A stretch of 64,000 nucleotides of DNA from Isoetes taiwanensis (lineage: Eukaryota > Streptophyta > Lycopodiopsida > Isoetales > Isoetaceae): contig JAJEKV010000242.1 in assembly GCA_021234155.1 (NCBI GenBank), forward strand, positions 434,001-498,000. The letters run 5' to 3'. The notes beneath the pieces were generated by a model. That model saw only the letters and a program-made list of their open reading frames with translations. It did not search any database and was not told the origin of the DNA. Shown one piece after another: positions 33,921-46,085 of the stretch. A program made the position numbers and the translations under genes. Numbering within the stretch: the stretch's first letter is position 1; the number at the start of each line of letters is the position of its first letter.

Positions 33921-34324
33921 GTCACGCAGCAATTCTGTAGCTTCCCAAACAACGGGGAAGGGCCACCGGTCTACTGCCCACTCTACGAACTCCGAGAGTT
34001 CCCCACGACCGATGGGATTAATCTTCTAGAGACTAACCAGGAAGCCCAGCTTCCTCTTGATTCTGGCAACTAGGATCGAATAATCCTTTGCACACAAGGA
34101 TTGACGAATTATCTCTCGGAGATTTCTTTGGATGCAGTTATGATCCTGGCAATAAATATTAGTTCTGCAATTCAATGCAAGCAATGCCTTTGTATTCCAA
34201 ATACAAGCAAAGTCCTTGCAATGATCAAACCGAAATGCTTGCAAGCCACACAAGCAATAAACAGTAAGAAAGATTCTTTCGATTATTCCCACAACCACCC
34301 AGAGGTGTAGCAAAGAGCCAAAAC
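33921..34324 (-). repeat. Candidate 5' LTR of the gypsy element
   Basis: Lies directly outside the primer-binding site and, in the listed strand, starts TGTCACG; a possible other end is ...CAAAACA near 34324, giving TG...CA borders and about 404 bp. Without a matching 3' copy in the window the right border is a guess. Confidence 0.4.
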
Positions 34325-34400
34325 ATACTCTACTGGGTCGGATTTGAGCTGCAATGCTTTGGGATCAGCAAAGGTAATGCAACCTGCACAAGAAAAACAG

Positions 34401-34549
34401 ACTATTTCCACTGGACTTGCCATTGATGCATATGGTCTCATAAGTGAGAATGCTGGTGGTATTATGAAAATGGCAGGTATGCCTCACAGCATTTGCAGAA
34501 GGACTAATGCACTTGATGCTGCAGAAACACCGCTACTACCACTGGGAAG
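34401..34549 (+). pseudogene. Vacuolar H+-pyrophosphatase exon with frameshift
   Basis: After an acceptor (AAAAACAG) the plus strand reads [20 protein letters not shown] and then [17 protein letters not shown], which matches the core of plant type I H+-pyrophosphatase ([48 protein letters not shown]). That enzyme pumps protons into the vacuole using pyrophosphate. One G is missing at about 34524 in the codon after DAA, shifting the frame, but the nucleotides after it still match NTTAAIGK, ending at a donor AAG|GTATTC. Only this exon was found; it sits between retrotransposon remnants and shows intronic borders, so it is a captured or dispersed genomic fragment. Confidence 0.75.
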
Positions 34550-35339
34550 GTATTCTTCTTAATTGTTAGCTGAATTTGGATACAGACATTATTCATGCCT
34601 TAGTTAAGAAAAAAATATATATGTCCAGGGATTTGCAAGTTCCAATCTCAAAAAACACCCAAGTTTAATATTACTTTCTTCCGCAATCCAGCCCGATAAT
34701 TACTCAAGTTGAGCCTGATTAAACCTCCAAGAATGACTCATTATCTTATCCACCATATTTGGTTTGGATTAACCACATCTCGTGGCCTTAGTTTTGCAAG
34801 CCATTTTTTTACGACATAACCTTTCTTTAATGTTCAATTTTGTTTTGGTTGTGTTACGAGAGATCTTTTTTTTTGTTTGAAAAAGAAAATAAAAAAGCAA
34901 AAATCAAAACAATTTTGTTTTCATAGCTGCAATCACGAGCATAGACTGTAACCATAGTTGTGCTTTGCTCTAACTTGCATCGCCATACTTTGCCATGTTT
35001 TCGGGATCAAACAAAAATGATGTTATGCCATGAGAAAAGCCCCTATCGTGAGAGAAAAGCCCCCACCGCCCTGATTCAATTGCCATCTGTATGATTCCGG
35101 ATAGTACCAAAATCTAATTGGCAGATACAACCTCTTAAAGCAAGCTCAAAGGCCATGCCCTTATAAGGAGTCTAGCATCCGCCAAAGATACTGTACTGGT
35201 GCACCAAAACTAGGCGCAGATCTTTCTTCTTCCTCTAGCCTATATAGTCTTACCAGAGATTCAAATTGAGAACACCGGACCTTGTTAGAATATTGTGAGA
35301 GGAGCAGTGTGAACTCTAGAGTTTTCCGTTCTTCTCATA
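34550..35339. other. No gene seen
   Basis: AT-rich sequence with no coding pattern or repeat boundary that I can support. Confidence 0.35.
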
Positions 35340-35500
35340 TTTTGTGGAGATTAAATTTCATATGACGGAGTGCATGCCCATGTTAACTCCATGTGAGGCA
35401 GGTCAAAGGTTAACACTTGAATCTAATCAAGAAGAGGTTGATCCTATAGTTTATAGACATATGGTTGGAGGTTTGATCTTGACATCAAAACTTACAAGCT
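35340..35500 (+). pseudogene. Ty1/copia reverse transcriptase fragment
   Basis: The frame FHMTECMPMLTPCEAGQRL continues through NQEEVDPIVYRHMVGGLI, matching the copia polyprotein segment just after the reverse transcriptase (F.M..C.P..TP ... YR..VGSL.YL..TRPD). The following TRPDI block is lost and a stop follows, so it is a dead fragment on the plus strand. No LTR was recognised around it. Confidence 0.75.
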
Positions 35501-36112
35501 ACTTCTAGCATTAGTACAATTGAAGCAGAGTTAAAGGTCTTGTGCAGATGCAATTGGCTCATGTGTTCAAAGTAAAGCGGATGCACTTTTTTTGCACTTC
35601 TGGATTTATATTATATATATATATTACTTATACTGGTCACTTTTATCATTCTTTCCCTTTGAAGAGAGATTTAGGAGGAGTAACATGTAATAAGTGGTCA
35701 GTTCTAAAGTCTGGTGGCTTATGTCGTCCATGAACTGGAGACACTGAACACCCACAGGATGTTGTTTCCTTTCCTGCCAGAGGTCTTGAACTTTCTATCG
35801 AATTACACATCTCAATCAGTAGGGGTTTTTAAGCTTCTTGAGGCTCATATTCATTGTATAATGGTGATTATTACGTACTATTGCATTCACCCATGAATAA
35901 TTTTCCGAACTACTAGCTAGATTTAGAACAGACAGTTGAAACGACTTGCTTGTGTCTGAAGTGCTTACATTGATTTTCCATTGTAGGTTGTAGAATTGGA
36001 GTTTGAGATGCCAGCTGAAGCACAACACTTTTTGCACCCCACAATATGTTGGAAGGCAACTTGGAATCATGCCATGAATAAAGTATATCTGGATCCTACC
36101 CTACTCACAAAC
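35501..36112. other. No gene seen
   Basis: Part of it may be decayed copia sequence continuing from 35500 (for example a GTGGCTTATGTCGTCCATG run near 35712), but nothing can be assigned. Confidence 0.3.
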
Positions 36113-36230
36113 CTGTGTTGTTGCCACAAGTAACCTGCCCTTCATACCAGTTGAATCTCCAATTGCAAATACTCCATTATGACCCTTAACTTGCAATGTG
36201 TCATTGGTTTCTAAATGACCATGGAACCAG
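36113..36230 (-). pseudogene. FAD/NAD(P)-binding oxidoreductase fragment (AIF-like)
   Basis: Minus strand translation LETNDTLQVKGHNGVFAIGD, then STGMKGRLL, ending at CAG|GTTTGTG. The pattern (L.V.G..NVFA.GD) is the second FAD-contacting motif of pyridine-nucleotide oxidoreductases and resembles the plant AIF-like group. Only this piece is present, and the surrounding sequence has no matching exons. The motif is widespread, so the subfamily is uncertain. Confidence 0.45.
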
Positions 36231-38386
36231 CACATATGTATTGTGATAACAATGATGCAATTTATCATGCAAAGTATTACAACATGGTGTTTAACAAATC
36301 TCTACATCTATATGCTTTAGGATGATTCAAGGCCAAGAAATCTTTGAGCAAACCAAGTCATAACTTGAGGTCTAATTCAATCTATTTGCAAACCCCAGAG
36401 ATTAAGATTAGTTTGGAAAGCATCTTACCAGGTAAAATAGTTTTCAATACTTAAGAGGCCATTGAAAGAGAGACATCCAAGCAATATATACGTAAGGTTG
36501 TGCTTTAAGAAGGTTGGACAGTCTAATTTACATGCAAGTAATGAACGGTTGCAGTCGACGAACAATATCAGTACCAATGTGATTTGAGCAATGTGACATG
36601 TTCAAATATGTGCTTGTGGGAGCCACCCATCCTGGCTATAAAATTCCAACAATTCCAATTTCCTACAGTCTAATACTTTGTACAGCATAACAGGCTTTCC
36701 AAGAACTTAAACTGCAAGAAGGTGCTTTTTTATATCCTTCTGTTCACACACAAGCCCATTTTTGGTTTCTAAATTGCATGACTGTATTCTATCATGAATA
36801 TAGATGTTGTGATCCAGGTGCAAATTATCAAGGCATAGTAGGCTGGGCCAAAGATCTAAACTACGATGAGGTGAATCCAACCATATTCCTTTAGTCGGGC
36901 TATTCAATACAGTTGACAACGCTAATTTAATGTAGACACAAATGCCTCAGACTTATTGAATGGGATTGTTGTTGATAAAGCTCTACATTGTTTGAGCTTG
37001 GAAAGAAGTACCCATTATAGAAAATTTGTCTGATGTGCTTTTTGTAGAAAATTTATTCTTGAAATGTGCAACATAGAGCATTCTACAGGTGTTTGCTATT
37101 GGCAGAATGTTTACTAGGATGCAATTGCATGGAATATAACTTCTTCCAGATTGTGTAGCCATGGCAATCCAAAAGGTGCCTAGAACAGTGTATGCTCACT
37201 GAGATCATTCTGTTGCCAATAAGCAATTTTTTTGTGTACCCAATAACGTCTTCCATTATTTTGTTCAAAGTTAGTGCATGTTATGCAAATTATATATAAA
37301 GGCTAAGCATGTATCAGTTATGTGAACAATCTTAGTCCAACATGAGCATTAACAAATCCAAAATGCAAATGAAGCATTGCTACCATCATATCATTTCGAT
37401 CATTTTGTTTCAGATTTTCCTTTACACAATAGATAGCAAGGAAAATAACCTGAAAGAGGATTTCAGAATGCAAGATATTGTGAATTACAAATGTTAGTGC
37501 ATATTATTGTGATTTGCAGATATGTTTATGCTTCATATATATGTACGAAAGTTGGGATGATGAGGTGTGGATATGTAAGATGCAGGCATATTTTATAATT
37601 ATTATAACGGATTGATCAAATTGTAGTGAAGTGGTGTTCTCATTGAGCTTTGAAAAATCATTGAGTACAAATTGATTTCCCCACTAGGAATAAGAAGCTT
37701 TCTCAAAAATATTGATAAAATGCTCCGAAAACTAGACAATTATCGAGAGCATCTAAAAATAAATTATAGAAAACATTGAAGTTGAAACACCTCCAGCGAT
37801 GAAGCTCCATCATTTCACAAAGAGAGACGGCTTATCCGTAATAAATATGTCGCACCAAACATATACTCGTCCTGGGCCAATGGAAAAGACTCCAGAGTAA
37901 CCTGCAAAGAGAAAAGTAAACAGAGAATGACACATTAAGGAGTTAGGTGCATAGTGTGCATCAGTGCACTATCTTATCAAGAATATAGTAAGGCTCGGAG
38001 GCCACAGGACCACTCCGAGAAGAAACAAGAGTCGACCAATCGGGAACCATCCATGGAAACACTACCATGGGAAACATCCGACTAGTACTGCCCCGGAGGC
38101 TACAGTGCCACGCCGAGAAACATAGAAAAATAAACCACCGACTAATCGAGAAAACCACCCAAATAGTGTTGTCTCAGAGACTATGGCTCCACGTCGAGGA
38201 CGGCGACATATAAACCATAAAAATAAATAATCTGATGAATGGAAAAAATTGTCCTACTCAGTGATAAATGGTGAATAAAGAACTGAAGCAATCAGACCAC
38301 TACATATAGAGTCAACGAAAAGAAAAAATAAAAATGGCATAACAAGATATCTTAGCCCCACCAAATCAGGGCGGGGTGGGATAGGG
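36231..38386. other. Gene-free, with approximate repeats near 37970-38220
   Basis: Short frames only. Three imperfect units of about 80-100 bp near 37980-38220 share GAGGC(C/T)ACAG..CCAC..CCGAG and AACCATC/AACCACC words. A segment at 37468-37525 resembles 47349-47410 (ATTGTG.TTACAAATGTT...TTATTGTGATTTGCA). Confidence 0.4.
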
Positions 38387-38561
38387 AAACTAGAAGAGAT
38401 AGGAAAGAATAGAACAGACTAGAGGATTCAGCTCAAGAGAACGCCGATAAGAGAATAGTGGAAAAAGAGAAGAATATATAGGATATACGATCCAAAGATA
38501 GCAACGTCCCTTGCCAAAGAATGGTGGTTCTATTGCGAATTCGCAATAGAACCATAACATT
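38387..38561. repeat. Dispersed 175-bp repeat, copy 1, with 30-bp palindrome
   Basis: Nearly identical to 47175-47349 in the same orientation. It contains a perfect 30-bp palindrome at 38525-38554 centred on GCGAATTCGC (arms TGGTTCTATTGCGAA). The pair could be LTR pieces or ends of one element about 8.8 kb long, but neither TG..CA borders nor a TSD could be fixed. Confidence 0.8.
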
Positions 38562-38669
38562 CTTAGGCAAGGTCCTAGACACAACATATATCAGCCGATA
38601 GAAGAGGAACCACTCAATCACCAACTTGAATACACACAATACTAGGACATGGGATAGACTTGATACAAT

Positions 38670-39375
38670 GAATGGATGAGACACATGTTATAAAAGGAAC
38701 CAACAAATAAAACAAACATATGACAAAGGAAGACAGAGGAAGCATGAGAGACAAAACTAACACAAATGGAGTAACCTTGAAACTTGGACCCAAAGGAGGC
38801 AAAAAGGTGCCGATGAAATGGACTACGAAACAAATTGATGAATGGATCACAAAAAGACAAAAGAAGGCAGAAGCATCAACTTCCAGATAAATGAACCATA
38901 CAAAAATGAAAACGAGAATGCGGTCAGACCCAATCAACTCGAGAACGAAACTCAGAGCACAAAGACAAAAGGAAAAAAAAAGATGAAATTGAAAAGAACA
39001 CTCAAGAATTAATGGAACTAAGAATGGATGAGACACATGTTGTAAAAGGAACCAACAAATAAAACAAACATATGACAAAGGAAGACAGAGGAAGCATGAG
39101 AGACAAAACTAACACAAATGGAATAACCTTGAAACTTGGACCCAAGGGAGGCAAAAAGGTGCCGATGAAATGGACTACGAAACAAATTGATGAATGGATC
39201 ACAAAAAGACAAAAGAAGGCAGAAGCATCAACTTCCAAATAAATGAACCATACAAAAATGAAAACGAGAATGGGGTCAGAAGAACCCAATCAACTCAAGA
39301 ACGAAACTCAGAGCACAAAGAGAAAAGGAAAAGGAGATGAAATTGAAAAGAACACTCAAGAATTAATGGAACTAA
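38670..39375. repeat. 352-bp tandem duplication
   Basis: GAATGGATGAGACACATGTT starts copies at 38670 and 39022, and the copies stay aligned over about 350 bases with few changes (for example ATAAAAGG/GTAAAAGG), ending in ATTAATGGAACTAAGAAT. The sequence is A-rich and non-coding; long hydrophobic frames on the other strand arise only from its T-rich complement. Confidence 0.85.
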
Positions 39376-41253
39376 GAATTGAAAATGCATCCATTCTAAA
39401 AGAGCATGTAAAAAACAATAAGACTACACAGCAAACAAACCAACTGAGACTACGGGATCAACAACCTTGAAAGATCAACAGGATAAAGCAAATATCAGCT
39501 AAAGAACTTAAAGCGCAGAGCTAAAGAAATTAGTGGAATATGTACAACAAAGGTGAAAGAAAGAAGGGAAGAAATGGGACAAGAGAACTGAAGGAACTAC
39601 GGCAAAGAGCAATTGGTTAAAAGAAAAGAAAAGAAAGAAAATGGGAAGAAACCACACAAAATAAGAGGATGATCTGCAACAAAGAAGTAGCAACAATGGA
39701 GTAAAAAAGGAGCCTAAGGGACAAAATAAAACAATACAATACCAACAAAAGTATTGGAAACCATGATGTAACTGGGATTAAAAGCATAACTAGACACTAG
39801 AGTACCAAATACCAACAGATTTGCAAAAATACTAGATACCAAGAGGGTGTCAAACCGAAGGAGGGATTGGACAAACAAGACAGCTAGAGCAAACTGGGTG
39901 AAATCTAACAAAAAGTGTAATAAAGCAAAGGAGCATAAAAATAACAAGAGGCGCAAAAAGAGCAAAGGCGCAAATAAACACCCAGTAGGCAAACTCATCC
40001 AAACGCAAATGGTAATGAGAACCTAACCAGCATGAACACTAAATTATGCAATTTGGAATAAAAAGAAGAAGCTAAAGGACAACCATGTATAACACCTGGA
40101 AACATAAAAATCATGTGATGAATGGAAACAAGGGCACAAAAGGAGCTAGAGGGACCAACCTAGGGCAAATAGCACAAAGGGATAACATATCTATGTGAAG
40201 TAGAAGTCAACCTGAAGCAAAGGACTAAATAAATTACTAGGACCATCGCATACAACGGGATCAAAAGAACTTATGAGAAACATAGAGCCGATTATAGGTA
40301 AAAAGCCAATTGGAAAATGGTTTATGATGTCAATTGGGTGAAAAGGAACTAACCAAGCAAATGCACTAAAACAAAGCCTGACTCGTTGCACAACTAGCAC
40401 TGAAACGAGAAATCTACGGAATAACCATAAAGGAGTATTAAAAAACAGTGGAGCAAAATGGATATAAAATCCATGAAATATCACAAAAATTTGCCCGATA
40501 AATGCTGGTGGAAACTTCAAATGAACATAAAGATGTATAATGATGGGAACAACATACAAGATATTCCAACACAGACTAAATGTTCAAATGAAAGAAATGA
40601 GCTATAAAAGGAAAAACGCTAAGAATGGAACTAATGCCCATACACCTCTGGAGAAGGAGAATGTATCATATGAAACCATCCGGGCACGAAAAGAAATCAT
40701 GTAAAGAGCCTAAGACACAACAAAAACCATGCAGTACAAACATCATCTACCAGATGCATATGACCAAAATATGCATCAAACATAATATTGTGTAGAACAT
40801 TGAAACCAAAAGAAACTACATGCATCAAACTAAATAGAAATCTCAAAAATTGACGAGATGAAATGTTTAATGTGAACCTCCTCCACCAAATATACAGTTA
40901 ACTATCCTAACACTCCGTACCTTTAAGTCTAGATAGACCATCACCATTGCCATCATCTAAACAACAACATAGAATGTAAGAGATTAGGTCCCAGTCATGG
41001 AAGACAGGGGCATGATCAATCTCGAGATTACACATCAATGGATAAGGACAATCATAGGAGTATCTGTGGCCAAATCTAGACGAACCAACAATTGACCATA
41101 AATGTAGAACATCCCATTCACTAAAAATACAGCAAAAAATGATGGGATCAAGATCAAAACCCCATTTAGACATGTGCAACACCACCTAAGAAGGCGTCTA
41201 AGCAGTCTCCTAGCACATTATTGATTAGTGACCTCAATGAAAAGTACAAACTC
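39376..41253. other. A-rich gene-free sequence
   Basis: Strong strand asymmetry, A/G on the plus strand. No gene motif on either strand. Probably the body of an unclassified repeat that also contains the preceding tandem duplication. Confidence 0.4.
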
Positions 41254-41273
41254 TATAGAATAGAATAGAATAG
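41254..41273 (-). repeat. (TTCTA)n run, minus orientation
   Basis: TATAGAATAGAATAGAATAG, the complement of the LINE-type tail elsewhere, followed by CCTATGGGA, a word also seen (as TCCCATAGG) next to the plus-strand tails. Confidence 0.45.
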
Positions 41274-41639
41274 TATCCTATGGGATGATCTAGCCAATGT
41301 AGATGTATCCACGAATATGACAAGGTTTGAAAATGCGAATAACCAAAGACCTAAAGGACCTAAATGATAAATCTTAGAAGACCACCTATGTAAGATATAA
41401 TATCACCTCCAAATATACGTTAGGATAATGCGTGCTGAAAATCTCTCCCTATGAGCACTGCTAATGTAAGGTGGCACAAAGCAAACCTCCTTTCAGTAGC
41501 AAATGGTCAAAGTGTACCATGCACACCAATGGCAACTTATCGAGGAAAAAGGGGAAAAAATATTGTTGCACTAATATATGCATGTGAAGGCTTCAAGCCG
41601 ATTGAAATCAAAAGAAATAAGTGTATTCCACTCTAAATT

Positions 41640-42363
41640 TTGCCTAACCTTGCTTTGGCGTGGCGATGGGCCCGGCAGACGACTCAAAGCCCGGTTGGAA
41701 AGACAAGCAAGCCAGTGGTTCTCGCTATGGAATGTGGGGCACACGTGATGTGGACCCGATTACACCGAAGGAACCTTGGCACCGCCTTTGAAGTGGCGAT
41801 GCGGATGCTTGCTTCATGGCCAAGCTTTGGGACAGAGGCCCCGACCACATGTCAAGGTGGCAAATTATCGACAACCAGGTTAATCCCATGCTCACGAGGG
41901 GCCCACCACTACCTACTGCGACCCATCTACCCATGAAAGCGCGGGGTGAGTGCTTCCGATACGCCGCATTGTGCACACCACCGCGATTGAGGCTCTCCCG
42001 TGCCTGTTCGGCTGCATTTGTTAAGACATCCCGGTCAGATGCTCGGTTAGTTGTGCCCCATCGGGCCTTGCATGAGCTAACAGCACGCCCTCAGAGGGCT
42101 TGTTGGGATCATTACCTCAGGGGAGGTAATGAATCGCCAGACTTCAGTTATGCCCCCGTAGGCATTAACCTCGAGGCATACTTGTGATTATGTATAACTG
42201 CGGCGGTATGTCGATCCTTATTGCTACTAAGGTTTTTCTAAAACCCTTTGGGTTTTTAATCCCGGTAGTAATAGCTGCTTTGCTCTCTCTTTGTAATTTT
42301 GGTCCCATAGGCCGGTTGGTTCGAGTGGATCTATAAAATCATATTCTATTCTATTCTATTCTT
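41640..42363 (+). mobile_element. GC-rich LINE-type 3' end with (TTCTA)n tail
   Basis: A block of higher G+C than its surroundings, with no intact ORF, contains a hairpin ATTACCTCAGGGGAGGTAAT near 42111-42130 and ends with GGTCCCATAGGCCGG, GTGGATCTATAAAATC and a TTCTA array at 42343-42363. The element at 415-1090 ends similarly (AAAACCCTT..GGGTTTTTAATC, GGTCCCATAGGC, pentamer array), so the two are probably the same family. Confidence 0.6.
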
Positions 42364-42565
42364 AGATTGCAAAACAAAATGAAAATCCGAATAGCCATAA
42401 ATGGTAAAAGAGGCAATATCGACTAGCAAAGAGAGAATACCTTTTGAGTCTCACCATCACTGATGATCTTGCATATCAAGAATGAGCAGCACTTGGTGGA
42501 CAAAATCATTTGAGCAAAATCCTTCATCCAGTGCTTCTCTTGAAAATATGTGTTTGACAAACGAT

Positions 42566-43200
42566 CTTTGCAATCCTTATGAATAGAAGACAGAAACCAT
42601 GCACGCACTAAGAGAGAACTGAACCTACTCATTTGTTATTATGTGGTTCTGATATGAGAAAGCACACAAACTTATTTTAATGAAAATATGCATGCATGCA
42701 TGCAAGAAAATGATGATTACCTGGTTAAGGAATTCCTCAAAAAATGAAATACAGCATGGGACGTATCGAATGCATAGAATTCTTTGCAATCCTTATGAAT
42801 AGAAGACAAGAAACCATGCGTGCACTAAGAGAGAACTCGACCTATCTATTTGCCATGATATAGTTCCACCACAAAGCAAAAGCATTCTTACGAATATGAG
42901 AAAGCAAATGAATTATGTCAATGAAATCACACATGCGTGCATAAACATGATGATTAGCGGGTCAGCGAATTCCTCAATCCAACATGGACGTATCAAATGC
43001 ATAGAGCCTCAATGAATAGGGAAAAAATGATCTATAAAAAAAGCAAAAAGGATAATGCATGCAATGAAGAGGATAAAATGAATGAACCTCCGAGAGAAAA
43101 TGAATTTATAGAAATGAAAACATGCATGCGTGCATGCATAAAACTGATGATTACTTGGTAATTTATCTTTCACAAATGAAATCCAACATGCACGAATCAA
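42566..43200. repeat. About 216-bp tandem repeat with CATGCATGCATGC cores
   Basis: The phrase TTTGCAATCCTTATGAATAG occurs at about 42567 and 42783, each followed by AAACCATGC.(C/T)GCACTAAGAG, and later CATGCATG words and GATGATTAC.TGGT. A third, more diverged unit reaches about 43200. Non-coding. Confidence 0.75.
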
Positions 43201-44640
43201 ATGTATGTCAAAATGAAGAAGAGAAAAATAAGCATGGAAAAAAGCGGGAGAGAATAGTGCAAGTCCAGAAGAGAATAAAGTAAACATAGAAAGGGAAATA
43301 ACCACATAACTTGGTTATGAAGTGAAGCATAAAATAGGAACAAGAAAGAACTATGGATGCACTAATAAAGAGTAGAACCTATACCCTTGGGCCACACGGT
43401 CCAATGGTGTGAACAAGAAACTCACCAACCAAGTATTTAGAATAAACAAGTCAATACTAAACCAAATAATATGGAAACTGTGTCGCGTTTTGTCTGACTA
43501 TGAATTACATGCTGCCACATGGCATGTCCCTACAATCTAGGATGGAAAGTGGGAAACCTATGCAGTGCATAGAAAAAATTACATGTTGACCTGTTGCCAA
43601 AAATAGATACTGAATTATATTTGTCCTGTAAGAATTTGTCTATATTGAGCGCAAATGGTTCAGGTTTATTTAGAGCTTTGGCAGGAGGATACATACATAG
43701 CAGCAGAAGGAATCACGAAATTAGAGAACCTATGTTTATACTACAAAGAAAAATATCCGAGACCATGTCTCTGCCTTACTTTGGATCTAGAAGGGAAAAA
43801 GTAAATAAATGGTCGGGGAAGATCATCTTGATAGCCACCGAAAATGCCTTGTTCTAGGTGTTTATGCCCTTGCTGCAGTGATGCACTAGAGATATGCATG
43901 TTAAAATACTTGGGTATGGTCATGCCATAAACATGATCAATTCAAATGGTAACGTTTGATCAAAAGGGATTTTCGGAAAAGCGCTACAAGCAGAGGTAAG
44001 ATATACATATGTGAAAATCAAATAAGGGACGAAACACATATGTTTGCGCATTGGATTGATGTAGTTAGCCTTACGGGCATGTAGATCTGAAGTGCTTTGG
44101 TCTGCAACAGAGTAACTAGAATGGCAAAAGCGTAAATCGAAGTCATTGGTGGAGCGATTGTGAAGAAGACTATTCGGATGAAACAATTACGGATCATTGA
44201 GTTTAACCGCGGGATTTATATGGTTTGGTGATGAATCGAGGCAAGATAATTTGAAGCACAAGCAATTGTGGAGGTCATGCAATTTCAGGGGTGAATTTGA
44301 ATAGTCGGTGCAAAAAGATTTGATTTGGGGCTACAAATTTGATTCCGTTATTCGTCATGTCGGGATTGTGTTTATAAAATCTGAGACTTGATTTGTGGAT
44401 TCTTGTGAAGAGGCTGTTGTGAAGAGGTTGATGTGTGCATTGAAGATAAGAAAGGAGAAAAAAGAATCTGGTATTCTGGGTTCAAATCCACGGCTCAAAA
44501 CATCTATTTTATAACAATGCAAATAAAGGAACGAAAAGCACAAAATACAAGAAAAATAGAGGATACAGAAAAGATGAATAGAGTCCGATAAGTTTAATGG
44601 ATTCAGAAGCATGGGGAGCTAGGAGCTCTGCTACCTCTAC
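43201..44640. other. Gene-free AT-rich sequence
   Basis: Short frames with no recognised motif. GGGTTCAAATCCACGG near 44478 resembles a tRNA T-arm, but no tRNA can be folded around it. Confidence 0.35.
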
Positions 44641-44659
44641 AATGGGAATGCATTCTCTT

Positions 44660-45082
44660 CAGGCATAAGGTTTGGGCAATTACTTGGCTATATGTCCTTC
44701 TTTTTATTCAGGTTTTGGTCCAATTTATCCTACCGCCCCAGCAAAGGATCTTGGGAATTATTACCAAATGCTTTTAATCCAAATCGGCCATAAGGGTACC
44801 GAGAAGGCATTGAGTTGAGCAAGTAAGTGGATTAGTGGTGGAAATTTATGGAGAAGGTTCTATAGTATTTGGTTCGTGAGAAGAAGGTTGTTCCTATAGT
44901 AAGTTGACCCAAAGAAGATGTTGAACAACTCCATGATGAGTACTCTACTTTTTCATTATTGTATATTTTGAGAACGGTTTCTTATCTTTTCCCTGAATCT
45001 TGAGGGGTTTTTTTTGTCTTTGTAAAGTTATATCATATGAATACAAAAAGCGCCGTTTCTTCAAAAAAAAAAAAAAAAAAAA
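44660..45082 (+). mobile_element. Poly-A retroposon 3' end
   Basis: Ends in TTTGTAAAGTTATATC...GCCGTTTCTTC followed by 20 A residues (45063-45082). The layout is like the retroposon tails at 17932 and 23192. A weak candidate duplication, AAGGTTTGGG (about 44667) and AAGTTTGGGG (about 45081), would make the insertion near 400 bp. Confidence 0.5.
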
Positions 45083-46085
45083 GTTTGGGGTTTATTACGT
45101 TTACCGGAGGCATTCTCTTTCTGATCAAGCTTAACACAAGAACGCCTGCAGAGCCACAAGAATGCATGCTTTGAGTGCAAAAATTTACTGCCAAAACGGT
45201 GATAGCTTCATGGTCGAAACTTTGTTAATCCATATACGAAAACTCTGGCAAAAACGGTACACAGGGATTGGCAAATAAACCACAGGGATTGGGATTGTGG
45301 CAAATAAACCATTTTTGCTTCACAGGGATTGGCAAATGACGAACCCAATCCCTGTGGAATTTGAACAGTCGGCAAACTATGGGGATGGAGCAGGGAAAGA
45401 AGCACTCTTGGCAATCGAAAAAAGATGAGAACGGATAGCCTGTCTAAAATCGGGGACGAATGAAATGCTTTAAAGCCTTAATCTGACGCTCGAAGGCAGA
45501 AACTAGAAAAGGTTATCAAGCCGTAGGATGTTAATCCTAATCCAAAAACCTATTTACTAAAAGAGATAGATAATAAGATTCAATGCGTACAGAGTAAAGA
45601 CAGTACCGTTTATGTTGTAATCGAGGTGCAGAGTCCGGCTTCCTGAAATCTTGAACTAGATGCAGAGTGTGGCTTCTTAAAATCTTGAATCAAGGCTCTG
45701 ATAATAACCTGTGAAGTCAAATCAACAGAAAATACAATTGGGTTAAAGTAAGCACAGTGGAAATTAGCGATTCAACCTCGAAATCCTTATTGCAAGTCGA
45801 GATAAAATAGAAACATGACCAGCACAAATGGACGTTTCAAAAACTAACAAACCAAAAACGGGCCTACTAAAAAAAACCTTCCAATCTAGAGCTTTTAGAA
45901 AGACACCACCCAGATCAGGGGATCCTCTAACAAAAAACTAAAAGAAGAAACGCAAACCAAAAACCAAACGGCAAACAAAATGACAACCAAACTCATAGCG
46001 ACCAAAATCACAGCAAGATCATTCCTTGGAACACAACTGATGAGCGTCTATCACTGCAAAAATAAACCTGGCAAAGAGACCTCTT
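45083..46085. other. No gene seen; short direct repeats near 45255-45340
   Basis: ACAGGGATTGGCAAAT occurs three times within 90 bases. Nothing else was recognised. Confidence 0.4.

Noticed and set aside
37961-40559. Long hydrophobic minus-strand open frames
   Set aside because: They follow directly from the A-rich plus strand, contain no conserved motif and change frame within tandem copies.
44470-44500. tRNA-like T-arm GGTTCAAATCC
   Set aside because: No acceptor stem, anticodon arm or pol III boxes can be placed around it.
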